Source of the DNA: Arenimonas sp. SCN 70-307
Lineage (GTDB): Bacteria; Pseudomonadota; Gammaproteobacteria; Xanthomonadales; Xanthomonadaceae
Assembly (NCBI RefSeq): GCF_001724815.1
Contig: NZ_MEDO01000013.1
Span: 1 to 63,221 of the forward strand
Length of the DNA stretch: 63,221 bases
Direction of reading: 5' to 3'
Shown here: piece after piece, positions 1 to 13,739 of the stretch
Layout: each line of letters begins with the position of its first letter
Position numbering within the stretch: position 1 is the first letter of the stretch
Translations under genes and position numbers: made by a program
Notes under the pieces: generated by a model
The model's input: only the letters and a program-made list of their open reading frames with translations
Told to the model about the DNA's origin: nothing
Database searches by the model: none

Positions 1-84
1 GTCTCGGTGAACTTCGACTTCTTCATGCAAACCTCCTGGCGGGAAAAAGATGCCAGAAAGTTCTACTTATCGGGTGTCTACTGA
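1..84 (+). CDS. C-terminal end of an unidentified protein
   Basis: An open frame enters from the left edge and ends at a TGA at 82-84. It encodes 27 residues rich in aromatic and basic amino acids, ending in SGVY. The start is outside the window and no family is recognised. The alternation of aromatic residues could fit a terminal beta-strand, but this is a guess. Nucleotides 85-314 hold no convincing gene; they separate this gene from the convergent ATPase gene and are clearly less GC-rich than what follows. Confidence 0.35.
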   Translation, partial: VSVNFDFFMQTSWREKDARKFYLSGVY

Positions 85-314
85 CCGGGGAAGCTTACGT
101 GATTACCGCGCCCGTGACGCCCGACCAGATTACGTCTGGTACTGAAGCAAGAGCTTTCCAGATTGCGTCAAGTGGATAAGTAATAGCTAACTTGATGTCA
201 GTCATTTCTACCCCTTTTCGGCGAGAGCTTCAGGTGCGAGCGTGTGATGCTTGAGACTGCTGTTGCACCCGCGTCCCCATGTGACTCCTGCCTTGAGAGT
301 ATCCCAGTCCGCGC

Positions 315-2798
315 TCAGGCCTGGCGGCCGAGCAGGCGCTGCACCCGGGGCAGGGGTTTGGCTAGTTCCAGCACCAGGCCGGCGGCCACGCCCAGGCCCA
401 CCGCCAGCAGGCCGTCGCGCCAGGCCGGCAGGCCGAAATCGAACAGCTCGCGCAGCGCCGGCACCCCGAGGCAGGCGGCCAGCACGGCGGCGGTGGCGAG
501 CGAGATCAGCCCATAGGCGCGATTGCTTGCGCGGCTCCAGGCGCCGCGGCGGCGCGAGAGGCTGAGCACCAGGGCCAGGTTGCCGGCCGTCAGCGCCAGC
601 ATCGCCAGGCTGCGCGCCTCCGGCACGGCCAGGCCGGCGCCGAGCCCGCCGAAGTAGAGCCACAGGCACACCGCCAGCAGCACGCTGCCCAGCGCGGCGC
701 CCAGCAGCAGCTGGCTCGCACCCACCAGCGGCTCGGCCAAGGGCCGCGGCGGCTGCTGCATCAGGTCGGGCTCGGGCGGCTGGCCTTCGAAGGCGATCGA
801 GCACATCGGGTCGATCACCATCTCGATCAGCACCACGTGCGCCGGCAGCAGCAGCGGCGGCAGGCCCAGCAGCAGCGGCAGCACCGCCAGGCCGGCGATG
901 GGCACGTGGATGGCGACGATGTAGAGCATCACCTTGCGCAGGTTGTCGAAGATGCGCCGGCCCTGGCGCACGGCCGAAACGATCAGGCCGAAGTCTTCCT
1001 CCACCAGCACCATCGGCGCGGCCTCGCGGGCCACGTCGGTGCCGCGCTGGCCCATGGCGATGCCTATGTGCGCCGCCTTGAGCGCCGGCGCGTCGTTGAC
1101 GCCGTCGCCGGTCATCGCCACCACCTCGCCGCGGGCCTTGAGCGCCTCGACCAGGCGCAGCTTCTGCTCGGGGCGCATGCGTGCGAAGACGGTGGTGCGT
1201 AGACAGGCGCGTTCGAACGCGGTGTCGTCCATCGCAGCCAGCTCGGCGCCATTGACCACGTCGCCGGCACCGTCGAGCCCGGCCTGGGTGGCGATGGCGC
1301 GCGCGGTGGGCGCGTAGTCGCCGGTGATCATCACCACGCGCAGGCCGGCGGCGCGGGCCTCGGCCACGGCGGCTGGTACCGAAGCGCGCAGCGGATCCTC
1401 GAAGCCGACCAGGCCGAGCCAGCGCAGCGACAGCGCGTGTGCATCGGCGGGCAGGGCGCCCTCGCAGTGGCCCTCGGCCACGCCGAGTACGCGCAGGCCC
1501 CGGGCCGCGGCGTCGGTGGCGAGTTCATGCACCCGGGCCAGCGCTTCGCCCTGCAGGCCACAGAGGGCGGCGACGGCCTCGGGCGCGCCCTTGGTGGCCA
1601 CGCGCAAGCCACCGCCGGGCAGGGCGTGGGCCACGGTCTGCGCCGGCAATCCGGGCGACACCGGCAGGTGGCCGGCCTCGGCCTGGGCCAGCGCGGCGGG
1701 CGCCAGCGCCTGCAGGGCGCGGTCCATGGGGTCCATCGAATGCGCTCGGCTGGCCAGCACCGCGGTCTCGAGCAGCGGCGCGAGGCCGGATGGAATGCCC
1801 GCGATGCCGTCCGGGTGCGCCTCGTCCCGGCCGTCGTGCAGCCAGGCCACGCGCATGCGGTTCTCGGTGAGCGTGCCGGTCTTGTCCACGCACAGCACCG
1901 TCGCCGCGCCCAGGGTCTCCACCACCGCCGCGCGCCGCACCAGCACGCCGGCGCGGGCCAGGCGCCAGGCGCCGAGCGCGAAGAACACCGCCAGCGCCAG
2001 CGGGAACTCCTCGGGCAGCATCGCCATCGCCACGGCGATCGCCGAGAGCAGGCCTTCGCTCCACTCGCCGCGCAGCGCGCCGTGCACTAGCAGCAGGGTC
2101 AGGCTCACGGCCAGCGCCAGCACGCCGAACAGCCGCACCAGCCGCTTGGTGTTGCGCTGAAGGCGCGTGGCCTCGATGTCGATGCCGGCCAGGGCCTGGC
2201 CGATCTGGCCGTTGCGCGTCGCGGCGCCGGTGCGCGTGACTTCCGCCAGCCCGGTGCCACCCACCACCAGGGTGCCGGCAAAGGTTTCGCCGCTCTCGTC
2301 CTGCGCCCCGGCCTGCTTGTCCACCGGCACGCTTTCGCCGGTGAGCAGCGATTCGTCCAGCGCCAACGATCGCGCCGAGAGCAGGCGGCCATCGGCGGGC
2401 ACGCGGGCGCCTTCCTCGAGCACCAGCACGTCGCCGGGCACCACGCCCGCGCCGGGAATTCGCCGGCTCTGGCCGTCGCGCAGCACCACCGCCTGCGGCG
2501 CGCCGAGTGCCCTCAAGGCCTCGATGGCGCGCTCGCTGCGGCGCTCCTGCACCACCACCAGGCCGATGGTGACCACGGCGAAGGTCGCCAGCAGCGCGCC
2601 TTCGGCCGGCTCGCCGAGCACGAGGTAGGCGCCGGCGGCCAGCGCCAGCAGCAGGAACATCGGTTCGGCCATCACCTGCAGGGCGATGCGGCCGAGGCCT
2701 CGCCGCGGGGGCGGCGGCAGCTCGTTGGGGCCGAAACGGGCGAGGCGGCTGGCCGCCTCGGCTTCGCTCAGCCCGCGCTGATCACTCGATCTGGGCAC
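315..2798 (-). CDS. Cation-translocating P-type ATPase (P2-like)
   Basis: Integral membrane P-type ATPase of about 827 residues, probably moving Ca2+, Mg2+ or another cation. Visible motifs are actuator TGES (about 153-156), PEEFP in the transport helix (262-266), phosphorylation site DKTGT (305-309), nucleotide-binding KGAPE (about 403) and TGDGVND (563-569), with three to four more helices after it. No heavy-metal CPC motif and no HMA domain, so it is not a copper or zinc exporter. The frame stays open further upstream, but that part overlaps the TPR gene out of frame and looks unlike a P-type N-terminus. The GTG at 2798 lies just before the cation-ATPase N-terminal region (RGLSEAEAASRLARFGPNEL), overlaps the TPR gene by 17 bases and is chosen as start. 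Transported ion unknown. Confidence 0.85.
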   Translation of the reverse strand: MPRSSDQRGLSEAEAASRLARFGPNELPPPPRRGLGRIALQVMAEPMFLLLALAAGAYLVLGEPAEGALLATFAVVTIGLVVVQERRSERAIEALRALGAPQAVVLRDGQSRRIPGAGVVPGDVLVLEEGARVPADGRLLSARSLALDESLLTGESVPVDKQAGAQDESGETFAGTLVVGGTGLAEVTRTGAATRNGQIGQALAGIDIEATRLQRNTKRLVRLFGVLALAVSLTLLLVHGALRGEWSEGLLSAIAVAMAMLPEEFPLALAVFFALGAWRLARAGVLVRRAAVVETLGAATVLCVDKTGTLTENRMRVAWLHDGRDEAHPDGIAGIPSGLAPLLETAVLASRAHSMDPMDRALQALAPAALAQAEAGHLPVSPGLPAQTVAHALPGGGLRVATKGAPEAVAALCGLQGEALARVHELATDAAARGLRVLGVAEGHCEGALPADAHALSLRWLGLVGFEDPLRASVPAAVAEARAAGLRVVMITGDYAPTARAIATQAGLDGAGDVVNGAELAAMDDTAFERACLRTTVFARMRPEQKLRLVEALKARGEVVAMTGDGVNDAPALKAAHIGIAMGQRGTDVAREAAPMVLVEEDFGLIVSAVRQGRRIFDNLRKVMLYIVAIHVPIAGLAVLPLLLGLPPLLLPAHVVLIEMVIDPMCSIAFEGQPPEPDLMQQPPRPLAEPLVGASQLLLGAALGSVLLAVCLWLYFGGLGAGLAVPEARSLAMLALTAGNLALVLSLSRRRGAWSRASNRAYGLISLATAAVLAACLGVPALRELFDFGLPAWRDGLLAVGLGVAAGLVLELAKPLPRVQRLLGRQA

Positions 2799-3639
2799 GG
2801 GCGAAGTCGGCGTCCAGGGCCTCCATCGCGTCGCGCGGCTTGAGCTTGGCGGCCTTCTCGAACGCGCCCGCGGCATCGTCCTCGCGCTTGTCGCCGTGCA
2901 GCAGGAGCAGCAGGTTGGCGTGCTCGACGTGGGCGATGGGCGAAGCGGGCGTGAGCTTGAGCGCGGTGGCGATGTGCTTTTCCGCCTCGGAAGCCTTGGC
3001 GCCATAGGTGAGGCCGCCGATCATCGAGCCCACCTTGTCGATGATCTCGGCGTGGTACAGGCCCAGCGCCGTGTGCGCCTCGGCGTGCTTGGGCGCGAGC
3101 TCGAGCGCCTGCTCGAGCGCCTTGCGAACCTTGGTGGCCAGGCCGAGCTTGAGCGCCTTGGCGATCGAGATGCCCTGGCTGTAGCGGCCCATGGCGTGGG
3201 CGAAGCGGTAGTGGCTGTTGGCCTCGCCGGGCAGGGCGGCGATGGCGGCCTCGGCGAGCTTGCCGGCCTGCTCGTAGCGCCTGAGCTGCTCGTCCTCGTC
3301 GTCCACGAGGTAGGACGCATGGATGGCCAAGGCCTTGCACGCCACCGAGGCGCCCACCGGGCCCAGGGCCTGGCCGGCCTCGAAGGCCTGCTGGAAGTCG
3401 CCGCGGTGGAAGTCGCGCCAGGCCTCCTGCAGGGCTTCGGCCAGGGCGGCGGCATCCACGCCCTTGGGCGCGGCCTTGCCGGCGGCCTTGATCAGGGCGG
3501 CGGCGCGCTTGTCGTCGGGGAAGGGCTCGGCGTCGCCGGCGTGCAGCGCCGCCCAGGCCTTGGCGAGCTTGTCGCCCGGGTAGTCGTAGGCCTTGGCGGC
3601 GTGGGGGAACTTGGCCCAGGCGGACTTCTTGGTGGCCAT
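2782..3639 (-). CDS. TPR-like helical repeat protein
   Basis: Protein of 285 residues beginning MATKKSAWAKFPHAAK. The ATG at 3639 has an AGGAG eight bases upstream, so longer upstream starts are rejected. The sequence is almost wholly alpha-helical and alanine-rich, with repeated A-x-A-H/L-G-x-Y and P-x-x-A-x-x-H patterns in residues 150-270 typical of tetratricopeptide arrays. There is no signal peptide. Its stop overlaps the GTG start of the downstream P-type ATPase, which suggests one mRNA with translational coupling. Function unknown; TPR proteins normally mediate protein contacts. Confidence 0.7.
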   Translation of the reverse strand: MATKKSAWAKFPHAAKAYDYPGDKLAKAWAALHAGDAEPFPDDKRAAALIKAAGKAAPKGVDAAALAEALQEAWRDFHRGDFQQAFEAGQALGPVGASVACKALAIHASYLVDDEDEQLRRYEQAGKLAEAAIAALPGEANSHYRFAHAMGRYSQGISIAKALKLGLATKVRKALEQALELAPKHAEAHTALGLYHAEIIDKVGSMIGGLTYGAKASEAEKHIATALKLTPASPIAHVEHANLLLLLHGDKREDDAAGAFEKAAKLKPRDAMEALDADFARAQIE

Positions 3640-3779
3640 CGTCAGGCTCCTGTCGGGATGCAGCCAGCATCGCCCGGCCACGCGCGACCCGCAAGACGGG
3701 ACTAGTGTGAAAGCTCTGGCCGCGCTGCACACACTGGTCCCCGAAAAGGGCCGTTCCGGCCCCGCCAGAGAGGCCTGCC

Positions 3780-4127
3780 ATGACCCGCAAGACCACCCCC
3801 CGTCGTCGCACCGCCACCCCCAAGGCCACCCCGGTCACCCCGCGCACCGTGCTGCTCGCCGGCCTCGGCGCCGTCGTGGTGACCCGCCGCGAAGCCCTGC
3901 GCAAGCTCGAGGCCGCCGCCGCCCGCGTCGAAACCCTGCGCGAGAGCGCCGATGCCGCCGCCATCGAGGCCGGCCGCCAGGTCGCCAGGCTGCGCGGCCA
4001 GGCCGAGGCCATCGCCGAGCGCGCCCAGGCCGAATTCGAGGCCCGCTTCATCAAGGCCAAGCCGGCCGGGCGCAAGCCGCGCCGCGCCGTGCGCCCGGCC
4101 GCCAAGCGTGCCCGCAAGCGCGCCTGA
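3780..4127 (+). CDS. Small basic phasin-like protein
   Basis: Encodes 115 residues. The N-terminus (about 1-25) and C-terminus (about 95-115) are Lys/Arg/Pro/Ala-rich and resemble histone H1-like tails. The middle (25-90) is a predicted amphipathic helix rich in Ala, Glu and Arg, as in phasin-family and PhaF/PhaI-like granule proteins. A role in coating polyhydroxyalkanoate granules or in binding the nucleoid is inferred from composition only. It stands alone and is followed 34 bases later by a strong terminator. No PHA synthase gene is in the window. Confidence 0.5.
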   Translation: MTRKTTPRRRTATPKATPVTPRTVLLAGLGAVVVTRREALRKLEAAAARVETLRESADAAAIEAGRQVARLRGQAEAIAERAQAEFEARFIKAKPAGRKPRRAVRPAAKRARKRA

Positions 4128-4161
4128 TCCGTCTCTCTCCTTCCCGTCAGTGGGAATTGCA

Positions 4162-4192
4162 CGCCCCGGCCTCGCGGCCGGGGCGTTTTTTT
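4162..4192 (+). terminator. Rho-independent terminator
   Basis: A perfect 10-bp GC-rich stem (4162-4171 with 4176-4185) closes a TCGC loop and is followed by seven T residues. It ends the phasin-like gene. The T tract overlaps the stop codon of the convergent DUF1244 gene. Confidence 0.9.
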
Positions 4193-4493
4193 ATGCGCCG
4201 TGGCGGCGCCGGCTGGCTTCGAAGGCGGCCAGCTGCTCCGGCGTGGCTTCGCGCTGGTGCCGGGCCTTCCAGTCCTCGAAGGGCATGCCGTACACGTGCT
4301 CGCGGGCCTGTGCGCGGTCCATCGGCAACCCGGCCTCGCCGGCGGCCTCCTGCAGCCAGTCGGCCAGGCAGTTGCGGCAAAAGCCCGCCAGGATCATCAG
4401 GTCGATGTTCTGCACGTCGCTGCGCTCGCGCAGGTGGGCCAGCAGTCGGCGGAAGGCGGCGGCCTCGAGGGCGGTGCGGTCGGTGTCGGTCAT
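4191..4493 (-). CDS. DUF1244 family protein
   Basis: A 100-residue soluble protein matching the DUF1244 family, recognised by its central [18 protein letters not shown] segment with two conserved cysteines and by the [11 protein letters not shown] motif near residue 75. The family is common in proteobacteria and has no defined function. The ATG at 4493 gives the length expected for the family. It is divergent from folD with 39 bases between the starts, and its 3' end meets the terminator of the phasin-like gene. Confidence 0.8.
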   Translation of the reverse strand: MTDTDRTALEAAAFRRLLAHLRERSDVQNIDLMILAGFCRNCLADWLQEAAGEAGLPMDRAQAREHVYGMPFEDWKARHQREATPEQLAAFEASRRRHGA

Positions 4494-4532
4494 TTGTGGC
4501 GGGGCAGGTTGGGCTTCGGGGATAATCCTGCC

Positions 4533-5408
4533 ATGAGCGCCCGCATCCTCGACGGCAAGGGCATTGCCGACAACCTCCTCGACAACCTCGCCCTGCGCGT
4601 TCGCGCGCGCCTGGCCGCGGGCAAGCCGGCGCCAGGGCTGGCGGTGGTGCTGGTGGGCAACGACCCCGCCTCGGCGGTGTACGTGCGCAACAAGCGCCGC
4701 GCCGCGGCCAAGGTGGGCATCCGCGCCATCGACTACGACCTGCCGGCCGACACGCCCGACCACGAGCTGGCCGCACTGATCGACCGCCTCAATGCCGACC
4801 CGGCCATCCACGGCATCCTGGTGCAGCTGCCGCTGCCCGGCGGCCGCGACGGCAGCCAGCTCATCCACCGCATCGACCCGCGCAAGGACGTCGATGGCTT
4901 CCACCCGGAGAACGTCGGCCACCTGGCCCTGCGCCAGTTCGGCCTGCGCCCGTGCACGCCGCGCGGCATCACCACGCTGCTGGCCTATACCGACCGCCCC
5001 GTGCGCGGCCAGAACGCCACCATCGTCGGCGTCAGCAACCACGTCGGCCGGCCGATGGCGCTCGAGCTGCTCATCGCCGGCTGCACCACCACCTGCTGCC
5101 ACAAGTTCACCCCGCGCGACGTGCTGCAGCGGCACGTGTCCGAGGCCGACATCCTGGTGGTGGCGGTGGGCCGGCCGGGCATCGTGCCGGGCGAGTGGGT
5201 CAAGCCCGGCGCGGTGGTGATCGACGTGGGCATCAACCGGCTCGAGGACGGCCGACTGGTGGGCGACGTGGGCTTCGAGGCGGCCGCGCAGCGGGCCTCG
5301 TGGATCACCCCGGTGCCCGGCGGCGTCGGCCCGATGACGGTGGCCACGCTGATGCAGAACACGCTCGAGGCCGCCGACGCGCTCGACGCCACGCCGGCGT
5401 CACGTTGA
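4533..5408 (+). CDS. folD: Methylenetetrahydrofolate dehydrogenase/cyclohydrolase
   Basis: Bifunctional cytosolic enzyme of one-carbon metabolism that interconverts 5,10-methylene-THF, 5,10-methenyl-THF and 10-formyl-THF with NADP. The 291 residues fit the family length. Catalytic Tyr50 and Lys54 lie in YVRNK, the substrate motif GILVQLPLP is near residue 95, the Rossmann motif [10 protein letters not shown] near 168, and [10 protein letters not shown] near the C-terminus. A GATAAT hexamer ends only seven bases before the ATG, so transcription may start very close to the start codon. It supplies formyl groups for the purine synthesis served by guaB-guaA downstream. Confidence 0.97.
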   Translation: MSARILDGKGIADNLLDNLALRVRARLAAGKPAPGLAVVLVGNDPASAVYVRNKRRAAAKVGIRAIDYDLPADTPDHELAALIDRLNADPAIHGILVQLPLPGGRDGSQLIHRIDPRKDVDGFHPENVGHLALRQFGLRPCTPRGITTLLAYTDRPVRGQNATIVGVSNHVGRPMALELLIAGCTTTCCHKFTPRDVLQRHVSEADILVVAVGRPGIVPGEWVKPGAVVIDVGINRLEDGRLVGDVGFEAAAQRASWITPVPGGVGPMTVATLMQNTLEAADALDATPASR

Positions 5409-5431
5409 ACCGGCACACTGGGGCCCGAACC

Positions 5432-6316
5432 ATGAGCACGCGCCTCGCCCGTTTCCAAGCCCTCCTCGCCGGCCTGTTGCTGGCGCTGCTGCTTCCGGGC
5501 TGCGCGGCGGTCGTCGGCCGCGCCGGCGACCAGTTCGCCGGCCAGCTGCGCAGCGCCGTCTACGACAGCAACGACCCGGCGACGGTACGCGACGGCCTGC
5601 CGGCCTACCTGCTGCTGGTGGACGCGATGATCCAGGGCCAGACGCCCGGCAAGGCGCGCAATGCCCCGCTGCTGTTTTCGGCCGCCGGCCTCAATGGCGC
5701 CTACGCCGGCAGCTTCACCGGCGACGACGCCGAGCGCGCCCGCCGCCTGGCCGCCAAGGCCATGGACTACGCGCGCCGCGGCACCTGCCTGCAGGACGCC
5801 GCGCTGTGCGCCGCGCTCGACGGCCCGGTCGAGCCGTTCGAGCAGGCCGTGGCCGCGGCCCCGGCCGGGCACGTCGCCGGCCTGTACGCGCTGGGTTCGA
5901 CCTGGGCCACGCAGATCCAGGCCAACCGCGACGACTGGGGCGCCATCGCCGACCTGCCCAAGGTGCAGGCCCTGCTCGAGCGCGTGGTGGCGATCGAGCC
6001 CACGCATGACCGCGGCATGGCCCGCGTCTACCTGGGCGTGCTCGATTCGCTGCGCCCCGAATCCGTCGGCGGCCAGCCCGAACGCGGCCGCGGCCACTTC
6101 GAGGCCGCCATCGCCGCCAGCAACGACCGCAACCTCTACGCCAAGACCCTGTTCGCCGAAACCTATGCACGCCTGGTCTTCGACCAGGCCCTGCACGACC
6201 GCCTGCTCGCCGAAGTGCTTGCGGCCGACCCGCGCGAGCCCGGCTTTACGTTGATGAACGTGCTGGCCCAGGAGCGCGCCAAGGCGCTCGTGGAAAGCGG
6301 CCGCGACTACTTCTGA
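5432..6316 (+). CDS. TRAP transporter TatT component lipoprotein
   Basis: Protein of 294 residues with a lipoprotein signal peptide; the lipobox LLLPGC places the acylated Cys near residue 24. The mature part is helical with TPR-like repeats (for example ALYALGSTWATQ and ARVYLGVLDSL) and matches the TatT family, periplasmic lipoproteins found beside TRAP solute-binding proteins and first studied in Treponema. It starts the operon tatT-dctP-dctQ-dctM, with only 12 bases to dctP, and probably delivers or docks ligand with the DctP protein. Confidence 0.8.
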   Translation: MSTRLARFQALLAGLLLALLLPGCAAVVGRAGDQFAGQLRSAVYDSNDPATVRDGLPAYLLLVDAMIQGQTPGKARNAPLLFSAAGLNGAYAGSFTGDDAERARRLAAKAMDYARRGTCLQDAALCAALDGPVEPFEQAVAAAPAGHVAGLYALGSTWATQIQANRDDWGAIADLPKVQALLERVVAIEPTHDRGMARVYLGVLDSLRPESVGGQPERGRGHFEAAIAASNDRNLYAKTLFAETYARLVFDQALHDRLLAEVLAADPREPGFTLMNVLAQERAKALVESGRDYF

Positions 6317-6328
6317 CCCGGAGATCCC

Positions 6329-7315
6329 ATGTCCCGCCTGTTGATGCTGTTGCTCCTGTCGCTGCTGGCCCCGCTGGCCGCCGCGCAGTCGCTCAAGATC
6401 GCGACGCTCGCGCCCGACGGCTCGGCCTGGATGCGCGAACTGCGCGCCGCCGCCGCGGAAGTGAAGCAGGGCACCGAAGGCCGGGTGGAAGTGAAGTTCT
6501 ATCCCGGCGGCGTGATGGGCAACGATGCGGTGGTGATGCGCAAGATGCGCCTGGGCCAGCTGCAGGGCGGTGTGCTGACCTCCAGCGAGCTTTCGCTGGT
6601 CTACCCCGACGCCCAGGCCTACAGCCTGCCGTTCCTGTTTTCGTCCTGGGACGAGGTGGCCCGCGCCCGCGCCGTGGCCGACCCGATGCTGGCCCGAGGC
6701 TTCGAGGAGCGCGGCCTGCGCATGCTGGGCGTCTCGGGCGTGGGCTTCGCCTACCTGATGGGCGACAAGCCGCTGCGCACCCGCGCCGACGCCGCCGGCA
6801 TCAAGCTCTGGGTGCCGGCCAACGACACCGTCGCCATCCGCACCTTCCAGGCGGCTGGCGTCAGCCCGATCCCGCTGCCGATCGGCGATGTGTTCACCAG
6901 CCTGCAGACCGGCATGGTCGACACCGTGGCCAACACGCCCAGCGGCGCCGTGGCGCTGCAGTGGCACGGCAAGATCCGGCACATGGCCGACCTGCCGCTG
7001 ACCTTCGTGGTGGGTTACCTGGTGCTCGACGACAAGGCCTGGAAGAAGCTCTCGCCGGCCGACCAGGCGGTGGTGGCCCGGGCCTTCGACGCCGCCGGCC
7101 GGCGCATGGACGCCACCGTGCAGCGCGACAACGAAGGCGCGCTGGCCGCGATGAAGAAGCAGGGCATGTCGGTGAACGCGCTGGACCCGGCCGAGGCCGC
7201 GCGCTGGCGCGCCGCCGGCGAGCAGGTGATCTCGCGCATGAGCGCCAGCGGCGAAATCTCGCCGGCCCTGCTGGCGGCGATCCGCCAGGCCGTGGCCGCT
7301 CCCAAGGCGAACTGA
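6329..7315 (+). CDS. dctP: TRAP transporter periplasmic solute-binding protein
   Basis: A 328-residue DctP-type protein with a cleavable signal peptide ending near AAAQS (about residue 20). The family signatures are present: KIATLAPDGSAW near the mature N-terminus, the central Arg-containing strand region, and QTGMVDTVANTPS around residue 195. It binds the substrate in the periplasm and hands it to DctQM. The ligand cannot be read from sequence; dicarboxylates and other organic acids are common for the family, but the TatT-linked branch is poorly characterised. Confidence 0.9.
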   Translation: MSRLLMLLLLSLLAPLAAAQSLKIATLAPDGSAWMRELRAAAAEVKQGTEGRVEVKFYPGGVMGNDAVVMRKMRLGQLQGGVLTSSELSLVYPDAQAYSLPFLFSSWDEVARARAVADPMLARGFEERGLRMLGVSGVGFAYLMGDKPLRTRADAAGIKLWVPANDTVAIRTFQAAGVSPIPLPIGDVFTSLQTGMVDTVANTPSGAVALQWHGKIRHMADLPLTFVVGYLVLDDKAWKKLSPADQAVVARAFDAAGRRMDATVQRDNEGALAAMKKQGMSVNALDPAEAARWRAAGEQVISRMSASGEISPALLAAIRQAVAAPKAN

Positions 7316-7803
7316 GTGGGCGTCGCCGCCCGCTGGCTGGCCCGCCTGCACCGGGCCGAGGACGGCCTGCTGGCGGGGCTGCTCGGCGCGCTGCTGCTGC
7401 TTTCGCTGGCGCAGATCGGGCTGCGCGTGTTCTTCGACACCGGCCTGGCCTGGGCCGAACCGCTCTCGCGCGCCGGCGTGCTCTGGCTGGCCCTGCTCGG
7501 CGCCCTCGGCGCCACCCGCGGCCACCGGCACATCGCCATCGACGCGCTGCCGCGGCTGCTGCCGCCGCCCGCGCGGCGCGTGGCCTGGGCCATCGCCCAC
7601 CTCGGCGCGGCCGCGTGCTGCGCCTACCTGGCCTGGCTGGGTAGCGGCCTGGTGGGCATCGAACGCGAGGCGCCCGTGCCCTTCGTCGGTGCCATCCCGA
7701 GCTGGGTGCCGATGCTGGCGCTGCCGGCGGGCTTCGGCCTGATGGCGCTGCGCTTCGCGCTGTCGGCCGTGGCCGAGCCACCGCCGGCCGCGGAGGGCGG
7801 GGC

Positions 7804-7807
<4 letters not shown>
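7316..7807 (+). CDS. dctQ: TRAP transporter small permease subunit
   Basis: A 163-residue membrane protein with four hydrophobic segments and the DctQ-type motif WAEPLSRAGVLWLALLGA around residue 50. It starts at GTG immediately after the dctP stop codon and overlaps dctM by an ATGA, so translation of the three genes is coupled. It forms the membrane complex with DctM. Confidence 0.9.
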
Positions 7808-10579
<2,772 letters not shown>

Positions 10580-10588
10580 GCCCGCCCC

Positions 10589-12153
<1,565 letters not shown>

Positions 12154-12157
<4 letters not shown>

Positions 12158-12639
12158 AGAAGGCCGACTTCAGCGCCGATGACACGCGCTGGATGCGCCA
12201 CGCCCTCGCGCTGGCCGAGCGGGCCGAGCAGGAGGGCGAGGTGCCGGTGGGCGCGGTGCTGGTCGGCCCCGACGGCCAGCTCGTGGCCGAGGGCTGGAAC
12301 CGCAACATCACCGAGAACGACCCCACGGCCCACGCCGAGATCGTCGCCCTGCGCCGTGCCGGCCAGGCCCTGGGCAACTACCGACTCACGGGCTGCACCC
12401 TGTACGTGACGCTCGAGCCCTGCGCCATGTGCTCGATGGCCATGGTGCACGCCCGCCTCGCGCGCGTGGTCTACGGCGCCAGCGACCCCAAGACCGGCGC
12501 CGCCGGCAGCGTGTTCAACCTGCTCACCGATTCGCGCCACAACCACCGCCTGCAGGCCGAGGGCGGGCTGCTGGGCGAGGAGGCGGGGCAGCGCCTGACC
12601 GAGTATTTCCGGCGCAAGCGCGCCAAGCCCGGGCTTTAG
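12154..12639 (+). CDS. tadA: tRNA adenosine-34 deaminase
   Basis: Deaminates A34 of tRNA-Arg(ACG) to inosine. The 161-residue protein has the zinc deaminase signature: HAE with His60 and catalytic Glu62, and PCAMC with Cys90 and Cys93. The chosen ATG at 12154 overlaps the guaA TGA as ATGA; an in-frame GTG two codons upstream is less likely. Length and motif spacing are normal for TadA. Confidence 0.95.
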
Positions 12640-13104
12640 TCAGCCGCCGCCGCGGCGGCTCATCTCCAGGTCCAGCTCGGCGTCGAAGTTGCGCACCGCC
12701 ATCACCACTTCCAGGCCCAGGAACAGGCTGGCCAGCAGCATGCTCAGCACCCCGGCCACGGCCAGCAGGGTCGGCGCCAGGCCCAGGGCGAAGCCGCTGA
12801 AGGCGTCCACCGCGAGCGCCAGGCTGGTGCCTACGAAGCAGCCCAGCGAGGCATAGAGCAGCACGCAGGCGCGCAGCACGTGGGTGGCCCGGGCCCGGTG
12901 CCGGCGGATCTGCACTTCCAGCACCGTCCGCTGCGGCGCCGGCAGCGCTTCCCACTGGCCCAGCAGCGAGCGCAGGCGGTCCACCACGCGCGCCAGGCGG
13001 TTGTTGGCCGAGATCAGCAGCGAGCCGGTGGCCGCCATCAGCAGGGCGGGGGCGAGCATCGAGCCGAGGATGCGGTAGTGGTCGAGCGGTCCGTCCGGAA
13101 ACAT
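12640..13104 (-). CDS. DUF2721 family membrane protein
   Basis: A 154-residue protein with three hydrophobic helices (about 14-34, 82-104 and 108-135) separated by a basic, helical cytoplasmic stretch containing NNRLARVVDRLR. This arrangement matches DUF2721 membrane proteins, whose function is unknown. It is convergent with tadA, the two stop codons abutting, and divergent from orn. Confidence 0.7.
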   Translation of the reverse strand: MFPDGPLDHYRILGSMLAPALLMAATGSLLISANNRLARVVDRLRSLLGQWEALPAPQRTVLEVQIRRHRARATHVLRACVLLYASLGCFVGTSLALAVDAFSGFALGLAPTLLAVAGVLSMLLASLFLGLEVVMAVRNFDAELDLEMSRRGGG

Positions 13105-13169
13105 GGCTGCCTTGGCGCGTGGGGTGGCGGTTATGATGCCGTCAAACCCGCCCTGGTGCCGCCCGCCGC

Positions 13170-13739
13170 ATGCCTGCCAACGAAAGCAACCTGATCTGGA
13201 TCGACCTGGAGATGACCGGCCTGGACCCGGACGCCGATTCGGTGCTCGAGATCGCCACGCTGGTGACCGACAGCCAGCTCAACGTGCTGGCCGAAGGGCC
13301 GGAGCTGGCCATCCACCATCCGCTCGAGCGCCTGCAGGCCATGGACGAATGGAACCGCGGCACCCACACCCGCTCGGGCCTGTGGCAGCGCGTGCTCGAC
13401 AGCCAGGTCACGATGGCCCAGGCCGAGGCCCTGACCGTGGCCTTCCTCGCCGACTGGGTGCCGGCCGGCAAGTCGCCGATCTGCGGCAACTCGATCTGCC
13501 AGGACCGGCGCTTCCTGGTGCGGCACATGCCGCGGCTCGAGCGCTACTTCCACTACCGCAACCTCGACGTCTCCACGCTCAAGGAACTGGCGCGGCGCTG
13601 GTCGCCGGAGGTGCTGGCGGGCGTGACCAAGGTTGGTGCACACACCGCGCTCAGCGACATCCGCGAGTCGGTCAGGGAACTGGCGCATTACCGCGCCCAC
13701 ATGGGCCGGCTCGGTGGTTCGCCCGATGCGCCGCGCTGA
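13170..13739 (+). CDS. orn: Oligoribonuclease
   Basis: 3'-5' exoribonuclease that removes the last di- and oligoribonucleotides of RNA decay and also degrades pGpG from cyclic di-GMP. The 189-residue length and DEDDh motifs are typical: IDLEMTGLD with Asp12 and Glu14, [12 protein letters not shown], and [10 protein letters not shown] near residue 160. It overlaps the next gene, a diguanylate cyclase, by 14 bases; the pairing is functionally apt because Orn clears the pGpG end product of that signal. Confidence 0.96.
   Translation: MPANESNLIWIDLEMTGLDPDADSVLEIATLVTDSQLNVLAEGPELAIHHPLERLQAMDEWNRGTHTRSGLWQRVLDSQVTMAQAEALTVAFLADWVPAGKSPICGNSICQDRRFLVRHMPRLERYFHYRNLDVSTLKELARRWSPEVLAGVTKVGAHTALSDIRESVRELAHYRAHMGRLGGSPDAPR

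Noticed and set aside
2799-3005. N-terminal extension of the P2-like ATPase
   Set aside because: The extra 69 residues are Ser/Pro/Arg-rich and arise from the shifted frame of the TPR gene; the family N-terminus begins after the GTG at 2798.
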